Origin: CBFHND01 sp965657085 | GTDB lineage: Bacteria; Pseudomonadota; Alphaproteobacteria; Rhodobacterales; Rhodobacteraceae | Direction: 5' to 3' | Assembly (NCBI GenBank): GCA_965657085.1 | Contig: CBFHND010000010.1 | Location: 1-64,000 of the forward strand | Length of the DNA stretch: 64,000 bases | Shown here: in pieces, positions 50,312 to 59,429 of the stretch | How positions within the stretch are numbered: position 1 is the stretch's first letter | Layout of the letters: every line of letters begins with the position of its first letter | Program-made: the position numbers and the translations under genes | The notes under the pieces: generated by a model | Seen by the model: the letters and a program-made list of their open reading frames with translations, nothing else | Databases searched by the model: none | What the model was told of the DNA's origin: nothing

Positions 50312-51496
50312 TCAGGTCACCCGGTTGCGGGTCTGATATGCAGGATTTTTCCATAATTCGTCGCCCATCACCGTCGCGATGTGGTCCACGGCGGCGCGCA
50401 CGTCGTCCGCATCAAGGTAAAGCGGCGTAAAGCCGAACCGCATGATATCGGGTGCGCGGAAATCGCCGATGACACCGCGCGCGATCAGCGCCTGCATCGC
50501 GGCATAGCCGTGTTCAAAGCTGAACGAGACCTGACTGCCGCGCGTGGCAGGGTCGCGCGGGCTGGCCAGTTTCAGTTGCGGCACGCGGGCCTCGACCTCG
50601 GCGATGAACAGCTCTTGCAAGGCCACGGATGCGGCGCGCAGGTCGGCCATGTCGACGCCGTCCCAGACGTCCATCGCCGCCTCAAGCGCGGTCAGTTGCA
50701 TCACGGGTGGCGTGCCCACGCGCATCCGTTCGATGCCCGGTGCCGGGCGGTATTCAAGGTCGAAATCAAACGGCGCATCATGGCCCAGCCATCCCGCAAG
50801 CGCCGGGTCGACCGCATCGGCCAGATCAGGGCGCACGTAGATGAACGCAGGCGCGCCCGGCCCCCCGTTGAGGTATTTGTAGGTGCAGCCGACCGCCATT
50901 TCGCAGGCGCATCCGGCCAGATCGACGGGCAAGGCCCCGGCACTGTGTGCCAGATCCCAGATCATCACAGCACCCGAGGCATGGGCCATTTCGGTGATCG
51001 CCCCCATGTCGTGCATCCGGCCACTGCGGTAATCCACCTGCGTCAGCATCACCGCCGCCACGCTGTCATCAATGGCGTCGGCCGCGTCTTCGGGTGCAAC
51101 GATGCGCAATTCGTACCCTTGGTCGAGTGTACGGATCAGCCCCTGCGCCATGTAAAGGTCCGTGGGGAAGTTGCCGGAATCGCTCAGGATCACCTTGCGG
51201 TCCGGGCGCATCTTGAGCGCTGCGGCCACGGCCTGATAGACCTTGATCGACAGCGTGTCGCCCATCACCACGGACCCCGCAGGCGCACCGATCAGACGGC
51301 CCACCCTATCGCCCACACGCGATGGCTGCGCCATCCAGCCGGCACCGTTCCAGCCTTTGATCAGCTGTGCGGCCCATTCATCCTGCATCATCGACCTCAC
51401 GCGGGCGACAGCGCCGCGCGGCATCGGCCCCAGCGAATTACCATCAAGGTAAATCATGCCCTCGGGCAGATCGAACATCTCTTTGCGCAGCGCCAT
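50312..51496 (-). CDS. kynU: Kynureninase
   Basis: A 394-residue PLP enzyme that cleaves kynurenine to anthranilate and alanine. Family blocks YLDGNSLGPMPRGA near the start, GDTLSIKVYQAVAAALK, ILSDSGNFPTDLYMAQGL and IWDLAHSAGALPVDL. The PLP Lys is in GCTYKYLNGGPGAPAFIY. It directly abuts kynA (zero bases between) and is the last gene of the eight-gene operon. Confidence 0.95.
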   Translation of the reverse strand: MALRKEMFDLPEGMIYLDGNSLGPMPRGAVARVRSMMQDEWAAQLIKGWNGAGWMAQPSRVGDRVGRLIGAPAGSVVMGDTLSIKVYQAVAAALKMRPDRKVILSDSGNFPTDLYMAQGLIRTLDQGYELRIVAPEDAADAIDDSVAAVMLTQVDYRSGRMHDMGAITEMAHASGAVMIWDLAHSAGALPVDLAGCACEMAVGCTYKYLNGGPGAPAFIYVRPDLADAVDPALAGWLGHDAPFDFDLEYRPAPGIERMRVGTPPVMQLTALEAAMDVWDGVDMADLRAASVALQELFIAEVEARVPQLKLASPRDPATRGSQVSFSFEHGYAAMQALIARGVIGDFRAPDIMRFGFTPLYLDADDVRAAVDHIATVMGDELWKNPAYQTRNRVT

Positions 51497-52318
51497 CTAC
51501 AGCTCTCCCCTGACATGCCAAAGCTCTGGAAACAGCTCAACTTCGAGCATCTTGCGCAAGTATGCCACCCCTGAAGTACCCCCGGTGCCCCGTTTGAAGC
51601 CGATAATCCGCTCCACCGTGGTCACATGGTTGAACCGCCAACGGCGAAAGTAGTCTTCCAGATCCACCAGCTTTTCCGCCAATTCATAAATTTCCCAATG
51701 GGTTGCCGGGTCTTCGTAGACACGTTTCCACATCGCCTGAACGTCTGCATCCGGCTGCCAGGCGCCGGTTGCAGGGGGCGCATCGGTGTCACCCACACCC
51801 ATCCGTTCAGCCAACACTGACAGCGCAACCTGATAGAGGCTCGGCTGGGCCAACTCGTCCTCAAGTGCGGCCAAGGCCTCTGGCCGGTGTGCGTGCACCT
51901 TCTTGAGCGCGGTCTGACGGTTGCCAAGGATGTATTCGATCAGGCGGTATTGATGGCTTTGAAACCCCGATGAATTTCCCAAACTGGGGCGAAAGGCCGT
52001 GTATTCGCTGGGTGTCATGGTGCGCAACACATCCCACGCGCCGTTAAGCTGCTCGAAAATGCGCGCCACCCGGCTCAGCATCTTGAACGCCGGGCGCAGA
52101 TCGCCTGCGCCGATGGCCACACGCGCGGTCTGAAGTTCGTGAATGGCCAGCCGCATCCACAATTCCGAGGTCTGGTGCTGCACGATGAACAGCATCTCGT
52201 CATGGGCGTCGGACAGGGGGGCCTGCGACGTCAACAGCGCATCGAGGCCCAGGTAATCGCCGTAAGACATGTCCGCGCTGAAATCGAGTTTGGCGTTGTG
52301 GTGTTCGGTGTCGTTCAT
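51497..52318 (-). CDS. kynA: Tryptophan 2,3-dioxygenase
   Basis: A 273-residue haem dioxygenase converting tryptophan to N-formylkynurenine. Conserved blocks are YGDYLGLDALLTSQ, FIVQHQTSELWMRLAIHEL, SSGFQSHQYRLIEYILGN and RWRFNHVTTVERIIGFKRGT with the haem-ligand His. The GTGGTSGVAYLRKM end is typical. The start overlaps the CoA-ligase stop by four bases. Confidence 0.96.
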   Translation of the reverse strand: MNDTEHHNAKLDFSADMSYGDYLGLDALLTSQAPLSDAHDEMLFIVQHQTSELWMRLAIHELQTARVAIGAGDLRPAFKMLSRVARIFEQLNGAWDVLRTMTPSEYTAFRPSLGNSSGFQSHQYRLIEYILGNRQTALKKVHAHRPEALAALEDELAQPSLYQVALSVLAERMGVGDTDAPPATGAWQPDADVQAMWKRVYEDPATHWEIYELAEKLVDLEDYFRRWRFNHVTTVERIIGFKRGTGGTSGVAYLRKMLEVELFPELWHVRGEL

Positions 52319-53937
52319 GACTGTTCTCTCAGTGCAAAACGCTGGATCTTGCCCGTTGCGGTCTTGGGCAATTCGGCGACAAACTGAATGTCGCGCGGGT
52401 ATTTGTAGGGGGCAATGGTGGCCTTCACATGCTCTTGCAAGGCCCTGATCTGGCTTGGATTTGCAGGGTTATCCCCTGTCAGAACCACATGCGCCTGCAC
52501 GATCTCGCCGCGGTCAGGGTCGGGTTTGCCGACCACCGCGCATTCGCTGACAGCCGGATGCGCCAGAAGGGCCGCTTCGACCTCGGGGCCCGCGATGTTG
52601 TAGCCTGCGCTGACGATCATATCGTCATTGCGCGCGGTAAAGTGCAGATAGCCGTCATCGTCCATGGTGAAACTGTCGCCCGTGACGTTCCAGCCGTCGA
52701 GCACGTAGCCCGCCTGCCGATCATCCGCGAGGTATCGGCACCCTGTGGGCCCGCGCACGGCCAGCCGCCCCACGGTGCCACGCGGCACCTCCTGACCCGC
52801 ATCGTTGATCACCTTGGCCTGATAGCCGCGCACCGGTTTGCCCGTGCAGGCCGGGCGGTGATCGTCAAAGCGGTTGCTGACAAAGATGTGCAGCATCTCG
52901 GTGGCCCCGATCCCGTCGAGCATCGGCTTGCCCGTTCTGGCGATCCAGTCGTCATAAACCGGCGCAGGCAGGGTTTCGCCCGCCGACACGGCGGCGCGCA
53001 GGCTGGAAAGGTCCGCGCCCTTTTCCATCGCCTGCAACATCACCCGGTAGGCCGTGGGGGCGGTGAAGCAGACGGTTGCACGGTATTTTTCAATGATTTC
53101 AATCATGTTCGGCGGTGACGCGGTTTCCAGAAGCGTCGCCGCAGCACCGAATCGCAAGGGAAAGATCGCCAGACCACCCAACCCGAAGGTGAAGGCCAAG
53201 GGTGGCGAACCGACAAAGACATCGTCGGGCGTGACCCCCAAAACCTCGCGCGCATAGCCATCTGCGATGATCATCAGATCGCGGTGAAAATGCATCGTCG
53301 CCTTTGGGTCGCCCGTGGTGCCACTGGTGAAGCCCAACAGCGCCACGTCATCCCGCCCGGTCTGCACCGCGTCGAATTGCACCGGCTTTTCCAGCGCCAG
53401 CCGGTCCAGGTCCGCATCGTGGTTCGATGTGCCGTCAAAGGCCGTAACGGACGTCAGGTATGCTGATCCTGCTGCGCATTTCTCCATCTCGTCCATCAGG
53501 CGGTTGTCGCACAGGGCGTGTGTGATCTCTGCCTTGTTCACGATAGCGCTCAGTTCGCCCGCGCGCAGCATCGGCATGGTGTTGACCACCACCGCGCCCG
53601 CCTTGGTCGCCGCCAACCAGCAGGCCACCATGGCCGGGTTGTTCGCGGACCGGATCAGCACGCGATTGCCGGGACTTACCCCCAAATCCTCAACCAACAC
53701 ATGCGCAAGGCGGTTGGTCCAATCGGTCAGTTCCTTGTAGGTGCGGCGGCGGCCGTTGCCGATCAGCGCGGTGTGATCGCCAAAGCCCTGGTCCACCATC
53801 TTGTCCGTCAATTCGACAGCTGCGTTCAGATGGTCGGGATAGTCGAACCCGTCGAGCAGGAAATCAGGCCACTGACCTTCCGGTGGAAGGTTCCGGCGGG
53901 TGAAGTTATCCACATGCGCTGTTGGCCCCAACATCAT
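52315..53937 (-). CDS. abmG: 2-aminobenzoate-CoA ligase (benzoate-CoA ligase family)
   Basis: A 540-residue adenylate-forming ligase. ATP motif LLGFTSGTTGDPKATMHFH; further motifs MLDGIGATEMLHIF, GWNVTGDSFTMDDDGYLHF and ARNDDMIVSAGYNIAGPEVE; catalytic Lys in LPKTATGKIQRFAL. Closest character is that of benzoate/2-aminobenzoate-CoA ligases. It sits with kynureninase and the 2-aminobenzoyl-CoA monooxygenase/reductase, which supports anthranilate as substrate. Either of two ATGs (53937, 53934) may be used. Confidence 0.85.
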   Translation of the reverse strand: MMLGPTAHVDNFTRRNLPPEGQWPDFLLDGFDYPDHLNAAVELTDKMVDQGFGDHTALIGNGRRRTYKELTDWTNRLAHVLVEDLGVSPGNRVLIRSANNPAMVACWLAATKAGAVVVNTMPMLRAGELSAIVNKAEITHALCDNRLMDEMEKCAAGSAYLTSVTAFDGTSNHDADLDRLALEKPVQFDAVQTGRDDVALLGFTSGTTGDPKATMHFHRDLMIIADGYAREVLGVTPDDVFVGSPPLAFTFGLGGLAIFPLRFGAAATLLETASPPNMIEIIEKYRATVCFTAPTAYRVMLQAMEKGADLSSLRAAVSAGETLPAPVYDDWIARTGKPMLDGIGATEMLHIFVSNRFDDHRPACTGKPVRGYQAKVINDAGQEVPRGTVGRLAVRGPTGCRYLADDRQAGYVLDGWNVTGDSFTMDDDGYLHFTARNDDMIVSAGYNIAGPEVEAALLAHPAVSECAVVGKPDPDRGEIVQAHVVLTGDNPANPSQIRALQEHVKATIAPYKYPRDIQFVAELPKTATGKIQRFALREQS

Positions 53938-55079
53938 GATCCTCCTGCGAAATGGCTCAGGGTTTGGCGTGCGATGACGACCTTTTGTACATCCGATGCG
54001 CCCTCATAGATGCGCAAGGCGCGGATTTCACGGTAGAGGCTTTCGACCATCTGACCGGTGCGCACCCCGTCGCCGCCGTGCAATTGCACCGCCGCATCGA
54101 TCACCGCCTGTGCCCGGTCCGTGGCGAAAAGTTTTGCCATCGCCGCCTCACGGGTGACGCGCGGTGCGCCGCTGTCCTTGGTCCAGGCCGCACGGTAGAC
54201 CAGCAAGGCGGACGCGTCCACGTCCACCGCCATATCGGCGATATGCCCTTGAACCAATTGAAGATTTGCCAATGGCTCGCCCTGCACCTGCCGCGTTGTG
54301 ACACGGGCCAGCGCCTCGTCCAGCGCGCGGCGGGCAAAGCCAAGGGCCGCCGCCGCCACGGTCGAGCGGAACACATCCAGCACCGACATCGCAATGGCAA
54401 ACCCCTGCCCCGGCGCGCCGATCATCGCGGATTTCGGAATACGGCAGTCGGTGAATGTGAGTGTGGCCAGCGGATGCGGGGCCATCACCTGCAACCGTTC
54501 CGTCACCTCCAGGCCACGCGCATCGGCAGGAACGACAAAAGCCGACAACCCGCGCGCACCCGGCCCCTCTCCGGTGCGGGCAAAGAGGGTATAAACGTCC
54601 GCAATCCCGCCGTTGCTGATCCAGGTCTTTTGTCCATTCAGAACGTAAAACCCATCTTCCTCCACAGCTGTCATCGTGCTGTTTGCTACATCCGAACCTG
54701 ACTGCGGTTCTGTCAACGCAAAGGCGGAAATCGCGCGGCCCGACCGTGTCAGCGGCAGCCATTCGTCCTTTTGCGCCTGCGATCCGAACAGCGACAGCGC
54801 CCCGGTGCCCAGCCCCTGCATCGCAAAGGCGAAATCGGCCAGCCCGTCATGGCGCGCGAGTGTTTCGCGGATCAGACACAGCCTGCGCACGTCCAATGTT
54901 CCGCCGGTGTGCTGCAACCAGCCCGCAGCCCCCAGTTCCGCGACCAACGCCCGGCACGCGGCATCCACATCGCCGTGATCAACGGGCAAGGCGTCTTGGC
55001 ACCATGCTTCAAGATCATCTGCCAACGCCCTGTGATCAGGCGTGAAAAAGGGCCAATCAAGGAAGCTGCGGTCGCTCAC
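53934..55079 (-). CDS. Acyl-CoA dehydrogenase
   Basis: A 381-residue flavoenzyme of the acyl-CoA dehydrogenase family. Motifs AISAFALTEPQSGSDVA, WISNGGIADVYTLFART and QLHGGDGVRTGQMVESLYREIRALRIYEGASDVQKVVIARQTL, with the catalytic Glu in RIYEGASD-type sequence. I place the start at the GTG at 55079, one base after the enoyl-CoA hydratase stop, giving a normal length; no ATG fits. It would oxidise a ring-derived CoA ester after ring reduction. Confidence 0.9.
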   Translation of the reverse strand: MSDRSFLDWPFFTPDHRALADDLEAWCQDALPVDHGDVDAACRALVAELGAAGWLQHTGGTLDVRRLCLIRETLARHDGLADFAFAMQGLGTGALSLFGSQAQKDEWLPLTRSGRAISAFALTEPQSGSDVANSTMTAVEEDGFYVLNGQKTWISNGGIADVYTLFARTGEGPGARGLSAFVVPADARGLEVTERLQVMAPHPLATLTFTDCRIPKSAMIGAPGQGFAIAMSVLDVFRSTVAAAALGFARRALDEALARVTTRQVQGEPLANLQLVQGHIADMAVDVDASALLVYRAAWTKDSGAPRVTREAAMAKLFATDRAQAVIDAAVQLHGGDGVRTGQMVESLYREIRALRIYEGASDVQKVVIARQTLSHFAGGS

Positions 55080-55080
55080 G

Positions 55081-55881
55081 TCAATCCCCTTCGAAGGCGG
55101 GCCGTTCCTTGGCCACGAAAGCGGTATAGGCGCGTTCGAAATCCGCCGTTTGCATGCAAATTGCCTGTGCCTGCGCTTCGGCCTCAATCGCCTGATCCAG
55201 CGACATCGACCATTCCTGCGCCAGCATCGTCTTGGTCATCATGTGGGCGAAATTCGGCCCTGCCGCGATCTGCGTGGCCAGCGCCTGCGCCGCGGCATCC
55301 AGATCAGGACCCTCCACCAACCGGTTGAAAAAGCCCCATCTTTCGCCTTCCTGCGCGCTCATGGAGCGGCCTGTATAAAGCAGTTCGGCCGCGCGCCCCT
55401 GGCCGATGATGCGCGGCAGGATCGCACAGGCGCCCATGTCGCAGCCTGCCAGCCCCACGCGGGTGAACAGGAACGCGGTCTTGGCCTCGGGCGTGCCGAT
55501 GCGCAGATCAGACGCCATGGCGATGATCGCCCCCGCGCCGACGCAGATACCATCGATGGCGGCGATCACCGGCTTGCCACAGCCGAGGATCGCCTTCACC
55601 AGATCGCCGGTCATGCGGGTAAAGGCCAAAAGCTCCTTCATGCTCATCTTGGTCAAGGGGCCAATGATATCATGCACATCCCCGCCCGAGCTGAAGTTGC
55701 CACCGTTCGACGCAAAGACCACCGCCTGCACATCGTCGGCATAGGCCAGATCGCGGAACCAGTCGCGCAATTCGGCGTAGCTGTCGAAGGTCAACGGGTT
55801 CTTGCGCTCCGGGCGGTCCAGTTGCACCGTGGCGATGCCGTCGGTGATGCTGCACAGAAAATGTGTCGTGTCAGAGCGCAT
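55081..55881 (-). CDS. Enoyl-CoA hydratase/isomerase family protein
   Basis: A 266-residue crotonase-fold enzyme. The oxyanion-hole blocks are FASNGGNFSSGGDVHDI and IDGICVGAGAIIAMASDLRIG; a likely catalytic residue is in RVGLAGCDMGACAILPRIIG. In the 2-aminobenzoyl-CoA pathway it could hydrate or hydrolytically open the reduced ring. Its start overlaps the MarR gene. Confidence 0.9.
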   Translation of the reverse strand: MRSDTTHFLCSITDGIATVQLDRPERKNPLTFDSYAELRDWFRDLAYADDVQAVVFASNGGNFSSGGDVHDIIGPLTKMSMKELLAFTRMTGDLVKAILGCGKPVIAAIDGICVGAGAIIAMASDLRIGTPEAKTAFLFTRVGLAGCDMGACAILPRIIGQGRAAELLYTGRSMSAQEGERWGFFNRLVEGPDLDAAAQALATQIAAGPNFAHMMTKTMLAQEWSMSLDQAIEAEAQAQAICMQTADFERAYTAFVAKERPAFEGD

Positions 55882-56329
55882 GCGCCATCTCCCTGTCGTC
55901 CTTTGCCTGCGCCAGATCGGACAGCCGCGCGGCCAATGTACGCGCCTCTTGCGCGCTCAAATCGGCCAGCAGTTCGTCGATCCATCCTTCGTGGCGCGCG
56001 GCCTGACGGGCGAATTCTTCCTGCCCCTCTGCGGTCAGACGCAGCATCATGGCGCGCCTGTCGCCGGGTACGGGGATGCGTTCGGCCAACCCCTCGGCGG
56101 TCAGGCGATCTGCCAGCCCGGTCACATTGCCGCCCGACACCCGCAGCACGCCTGAAAGCGCGCTCATCTTCAGACCCTCGGGATGGCGCGACAGGGCGGC
56201 CAGCATATCGAAGCGCGGCAAGGTGGTGCCGAATTCGGCGCGCAGGCGGTCGCGCAGATCGGCCTCGATGGCACGGGTGACTTTCAAAAGCCGCAGCCAC
56301 AGGCGCAGACGGTCCTTGGCCGCACTCAT
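55871..56329 (-). CDS. MarR-family regulator embedded in the anthranilate operon
   Basis: A 152-residue winged-helix regulator. The helix-turn-helix is in FDMLAALSRHPEGLKMSALSGVLRVSGGNVTGLADRL, with wing GLAERIPVPGDRRAMMLRLT. Relatives such as BadR, CouR and HcaR sense aromatic acids or their CoA esters. It overlaps both neighbours by a few bases, so it is made with the enzymes it presumably controls. The likely target is the region before the 57042 gene. Confidence 0.9.
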   Translation of the reverse strand: MSAAKDRLRLWLRLLKVTRAIEADLRDRLRAEFGTTLPRFDMLAALSRHPEGLKMSALSGVLRVSGGNVTGLADRLTAEGLAERIPVPGDRRAMMLRLTAEGQEEFARQAARHEGWIDELLADLSAQEARTLAARLSDLAQAKDDREMAHAL

Positions 56330-57045
56330 ATCTCGCCTCCGGACACCGACAGGCTGTGGCCATTGATGCTGGTCGCATCGGTTGACGCCAGAAAACGCAC
56401 AGCGGCCACGACTTCGGCCGGATCGATCATACGGCGCATGGGGTTGCGCCCCACCAGCCGGGCCGCCGCAGTGTCGCGGTCGATGTCAAAGCGGTCCATG
56501 ACCCCCTGCACCGCCGCGTCGGCCATCGGCGTGTCGACAAAGCCCGGGCAGACCGCATTGCACGTGATGCCCGCGCGCGCGACCTCCAGCGCCAGTGATT
56601 TGACCAGACCCAGAACCCCGTGTTTCGCCGCCACATAGGCCGACAGGTTCGCGCCGCCCTGCAAGCCCGCAATGGACGCCATGGCAATGAGCCGCCCACC
56701 GGGCTGCATCCCCCGCAGCGCCTCGCGAAAGGTCAGGAAGGTGCCCGTGAGGTTCACCGCCACCGTGTCGTTCCACTGCGAAAGCGTCATATCCCGCACC
56801 GGCACGGTTGTGCCTGCACCCGCATTGGCCACCACCACGTCAAAGGGCGCATCGAAGATCGCAGCCACCTGCGCCTCGTCCGTCACATCGGCCTGAATGC
56901 ACGTCATATCATAGCCTTGCGCGGTCTCGTCCAGCACATCGGATCGCCGCCCGGTTATCGTCACGCGGTCGCCCATCGCGGCAAAATCGCGGGCCACGGC
57001 GCGGCCGATGCCCGTTCCGCCGCCTGTCACCAGTACCTGTCTCAT
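56326..57045 (-). CDS. SDR-family dehydrogenase
   Basis: A 239-residue short-chain dehydrogenase. The NAD(P) loop is VLVTGGGTGIGRAVARD, catalytic residues Ser, Tyr, Lys are in ASIAGLQGGANLSAYVAAKHG, and NAG is in VVANAGAG. The start at the ATG at 57045 follows AGGAGGACC and overlaps the 57042 gene's stop. It may act as the 3-hydroxyacyl-CoA dehydrogenase of the pathway. Confidence 0.9.
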   Translation of the reverse strand: MRQVLVTGGGTGIGRAVARDFAAMGDRVTITGRRSDVLDETAQGYDMTCIQADVTDEAQVAAIFDAPFDVVVANAGAGTTVPVRDMTLSQWNDTVAVNLTGTFLTFREALRGMQPGGRLIAMASIAGLQGGANLSAYVAAKHGVLGLVKSLALEVARAGITCNAVCPGFVDTPMADAAVQGVMDRFDIDRDTAAARLVGRNPMRRMIDPAEVVAAVRFLASTDATSINGHSLSVSGGEI

Positions 57046-59342
57046 ACGCGGTCCTCCTGTTCGGTCTGTTCTGCGGCCCTGTCCGCCAATCGCCACATCT
57101 GGTCCCGCCCGGCCTCGTAGGGCTTGGGCCATGCCGCCTGTCGGTCGCCAATTTCGGCCCCGGCGCGCAGGGTCCAATAGGGGTCAGCCAGATGCGGACG
57201 CGCCAGCGCCACCAGATCGGCGCGCCCCGCCATCAGGATCGAATTGACGTGGTCGGGTTCATAGATGTTGCCCACGGCCATGGTTGCGATGCCCGCCTCG
57301 TTGCGGATGCGGTCGGAAAAGGGCGTCTGGAACATGCGCCCATAGACGGGCTGTGCCGCGACGCTGGTCTGGCCGGCGCTCACATCCACAATGTCCACGC
57401 CGGCCTTGGCAAAGGCGGCGGCGATCTCAACGGCGTCTTCGGGCGTAACACCGTCGGCGTGCCAATCGGTCGAGGAAATGCGCACCGCCATTGGCTTGGC
57501 GTCGGGCCAGACCGCGCGCATTGCAGCAAAGACCTCAAGCGGAAAGCGCAGGCGGTTTTCAAGGCTGCCGCCATATGCGTCCGTGCGGTGGTTCGATAAA
57601 GGTGAGATGAAGGCCGAAATCAAATAGCCATGGGCCGCATGAAGTTCGATCATGTCAAAGCCCGCGCGGTCCGCCATCTGCGTGGCTGTCCCGAATTGCG
57701 CCACAACCGCGTCCATGTCCGCGCGGTTCATGGCACGCGGCACCGCGTTGCGGTCGGACCATGGCAGGGGCGAGGCCGAAATAAGCGGCCAGTTGCCTTG
57801 CACCAGCGGTGCATCCATCTCTTCCCAGCCCACCTGCGTCGATCCCTTGGGTCCCGCGTGACCGATCTGGCAACAGATGCGCGCGTCGGTTTCGGCATGC
57901 ACGAAGTCCACCAATCGCGTCCAGGCGGCCTCGTGTGCAGGCGCATAAAGGCCCGGACAGCCCGGCGTGATCCGTCCCTCGGCGCTGACACAGGTCATTT
58001 CGGTATAGACCAGCGCAGCACCCCCTTTGGCCCGTTCACCGTAGTGGATCAGGTGCCAATCGGTTGGGCAGCCATCGACCGCCTTGTATTGCGCCATGGG
58101 CGAGACGACGACGCGGTTGGCCAGCGTCATCTCGCGCAGCTTGAAGGGGGCAAACATCGGCGCGCGCGCAGGGCCGTTTGATCCGGTCCCCGCCTGTTCC
58201 ATGAACCATGCCTCCGCCCCTGCCAGCCAAGCGCCATCGCGGGCGCGCAGGTTTTCGTGGCTGATGCGTTGCGAGCGGGTCAGCATGGAATAGTTCAGCT
58301 GCACCGGGTCCATATCGAGGTAACGCTCCACGTCCTCGAACCATTCCAGCGAATTGCGCGCCGCCGATTGCAGGCGCAACACCTCGAGCCGCCGGGCAGC
58401 CTCGTAATTCTCGAACGCGCGGCCAAGGGCGGGTTCCGCCGTGACCTCGCGCGCCAGGGCTGCCGCCGATTCCAGCGCCAGCTTGGTCCCTGATCCGATT
58501 GAGAAATGCGCCGTGGCCGCGGCATCGCCCAACAGCACCACGTTGTCGTGGTGCCACTGTTCGCACAGCACGCGTGGAAACCTGATCCAGGCCGATCCGC
58601 GGACGTGGTTGGCGTTGGACATCAGCGCGTGGCCGCCAAGGTGATCGGCAAAGATGCGTTCGCAGGTGGCGATGCTATCGGCCTTGGTCATGTTTTCGAA
58701 ACCGAAGGCGTCATAGGTGGCCTGAGAACACTCCACGATAAAGGTCGCGGTGTCATCGTCGAATTGATAGGCGTGCGCCCAGACCCACCCGTGTTCCGTC
58801 TGCTCGAAGATAAAGGTAAAGGCATCGTCGAATTTCTGGTGCGTGCCCAGCCATACGAAAGGGCAGCGCCGCATGTCGATATCGGGTTTGAAGCTGTCCT
58901 GAAATTCGGTCCGGGTGCGCGAATTCAGCCCGTCGCAGGCCACCACCAGATCATAGTCGGCCATGTAGGCGGATGCCGATTGCACCTCTGTCTCGAACCG
59001 CAGATCGACACCCAGGTCACGCGCGCGGTCCTGCAACAGGATCAGCAGCGTCCTGCGCCCGATGCCGCAAAAACCGTGCCCGCCTGACACGATGCGCTGG
59101 CCCTTGTGGTGCAGGGCGATGTCATCCCAATAGGCGAAATGCGCGCGGATCGCATCGGCGCTGACCGGGTCGTTGGCGTGCAGGTTGTCCAGCGTTTCAT
59201 CCGACAGCACCACCCCCCAGCCAAAGGTATCATCGGGGCGGTTGCGCTCGATCACCGTGACCTGCGCGTCAGGGTCCCGCAGCTTGAGCGAAATGGCGAA
59301 ATAGAGGCCTGCGGGCCCTCCGCCCAAGCACACTGCGCGCAT
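57042..59342 (-). CDS. abmA: 2-aminobenzoyl-CoA monooxygenase/reductase (two-domain flavoenzyme)
   Basis: A 766-residue fusion. Residues 1-about 375 form a salicylate-hydroxylase-type FAD monooxygenase, with the FAD loop AVCLGGGPAGLYFAISLK, the DG motif VVACDGLNSRTRTEF and VVLLGDAAATAHFSIG. Residues about 395-766 form an Old Yellow Enzyme-type FMN reductase, with ANRVVVSPMAQYKAVDG, IELHAAHGYLISAFISPLSN and RISSTDWHADG. This fusion matches Azoarcus evansii 2-aminobenzoyl-CoA monooxygenase/reductase, which hydroxylates and reduces the ring without ring cleavage. It is the first gene of the operon. Salicylyl-CoA 5-hydroxylase-type activity is the alternative. Confidence 0.92.
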   Translation of the reverse strand: MRAVCLGGGPAGLYFAISLKLRDPDAQVTVIERNRPDDTFGWGVVLSDETLDNLHANDPVSADAIRAHFAYWDDIALHHKGQRIVSGGHGFCGIGRRTLLILLQDRARDLGVDLRFETEVQSASAYMADYDLVVACDGLNSRTRTEFQDSFKPDIDMRRCPFVWLGTHQKFDDAFTFIFEQTEHGWVWAHAYQFDDDTATFIVECSQATYDAFGFENMTKADSIATCERIFADHLGGHALMSNANHVRGSAWIRFPRVLCEQWHHDNVVLLGDAAATAHFSIGSGTKLALESAAALAREVTAEPALGRAFENYEAARRLEVLRLQSAARNSLEWFEDVERYLDMDPVQLNYSMLTRSQRISHENLRARDGAWLAGAEAWFMEQAGTGSNGPARAPMFAPFKLREMTLANRVVVSPMAQYKAVDGCPTDWHLIHYGERAKGGAALVYTEMTCVSAEGRITPGCPGLYAPAHEAAWTRLVDFVHAETDARICCQIGHAGPKGSTQVGWEEMDAPLVQGNWPLISASPLPWSDRNAVPRAMNRADMDAVVAQFGTATQMADRAGFDMIELHAAHGYLISAFISPLSNHRTDAYGGSLENRLRFPLEVFAAMRAVWPDAKPMAVRISSTDWHADGVTPEDAVEIAAAFAKAGVDIVDVSAGQTSVAAQPVYGRMFQTPFSDRIRNEAGIATMAVGNIYEPDHVNSILMAGRADLVALARPHLADPYWTLRAGAEIGDRQAAWPKPYEAGRDQMWRLADRAAEQTEQEDRV

Positions 59343-59398
59343 TGATGATCCCCCTGACCTGTTGCGACACGGAAAGGCTAGGCGGGATTCGAAATTGC

Positions 59399-59429
59399 TT
59401 CAAGTGAAAATATTTTATACCTAAAGTAT
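59399..59429 (-). promoter_or_regulatory. Palindromic AT-rich control region for the anthranilate operon
   Basis: Two small palindromes lie just before the abmA start: TTCA-AG-TGAA at 59399-59408 and ATAC-CTAAA-GTAT at 59417-59429. The region is AT-rich compared with surroundings. MarR-type regulators often bind such sites, so it is a candidate operator and promoter for the eight-gene operon. Confidence 0.45.
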
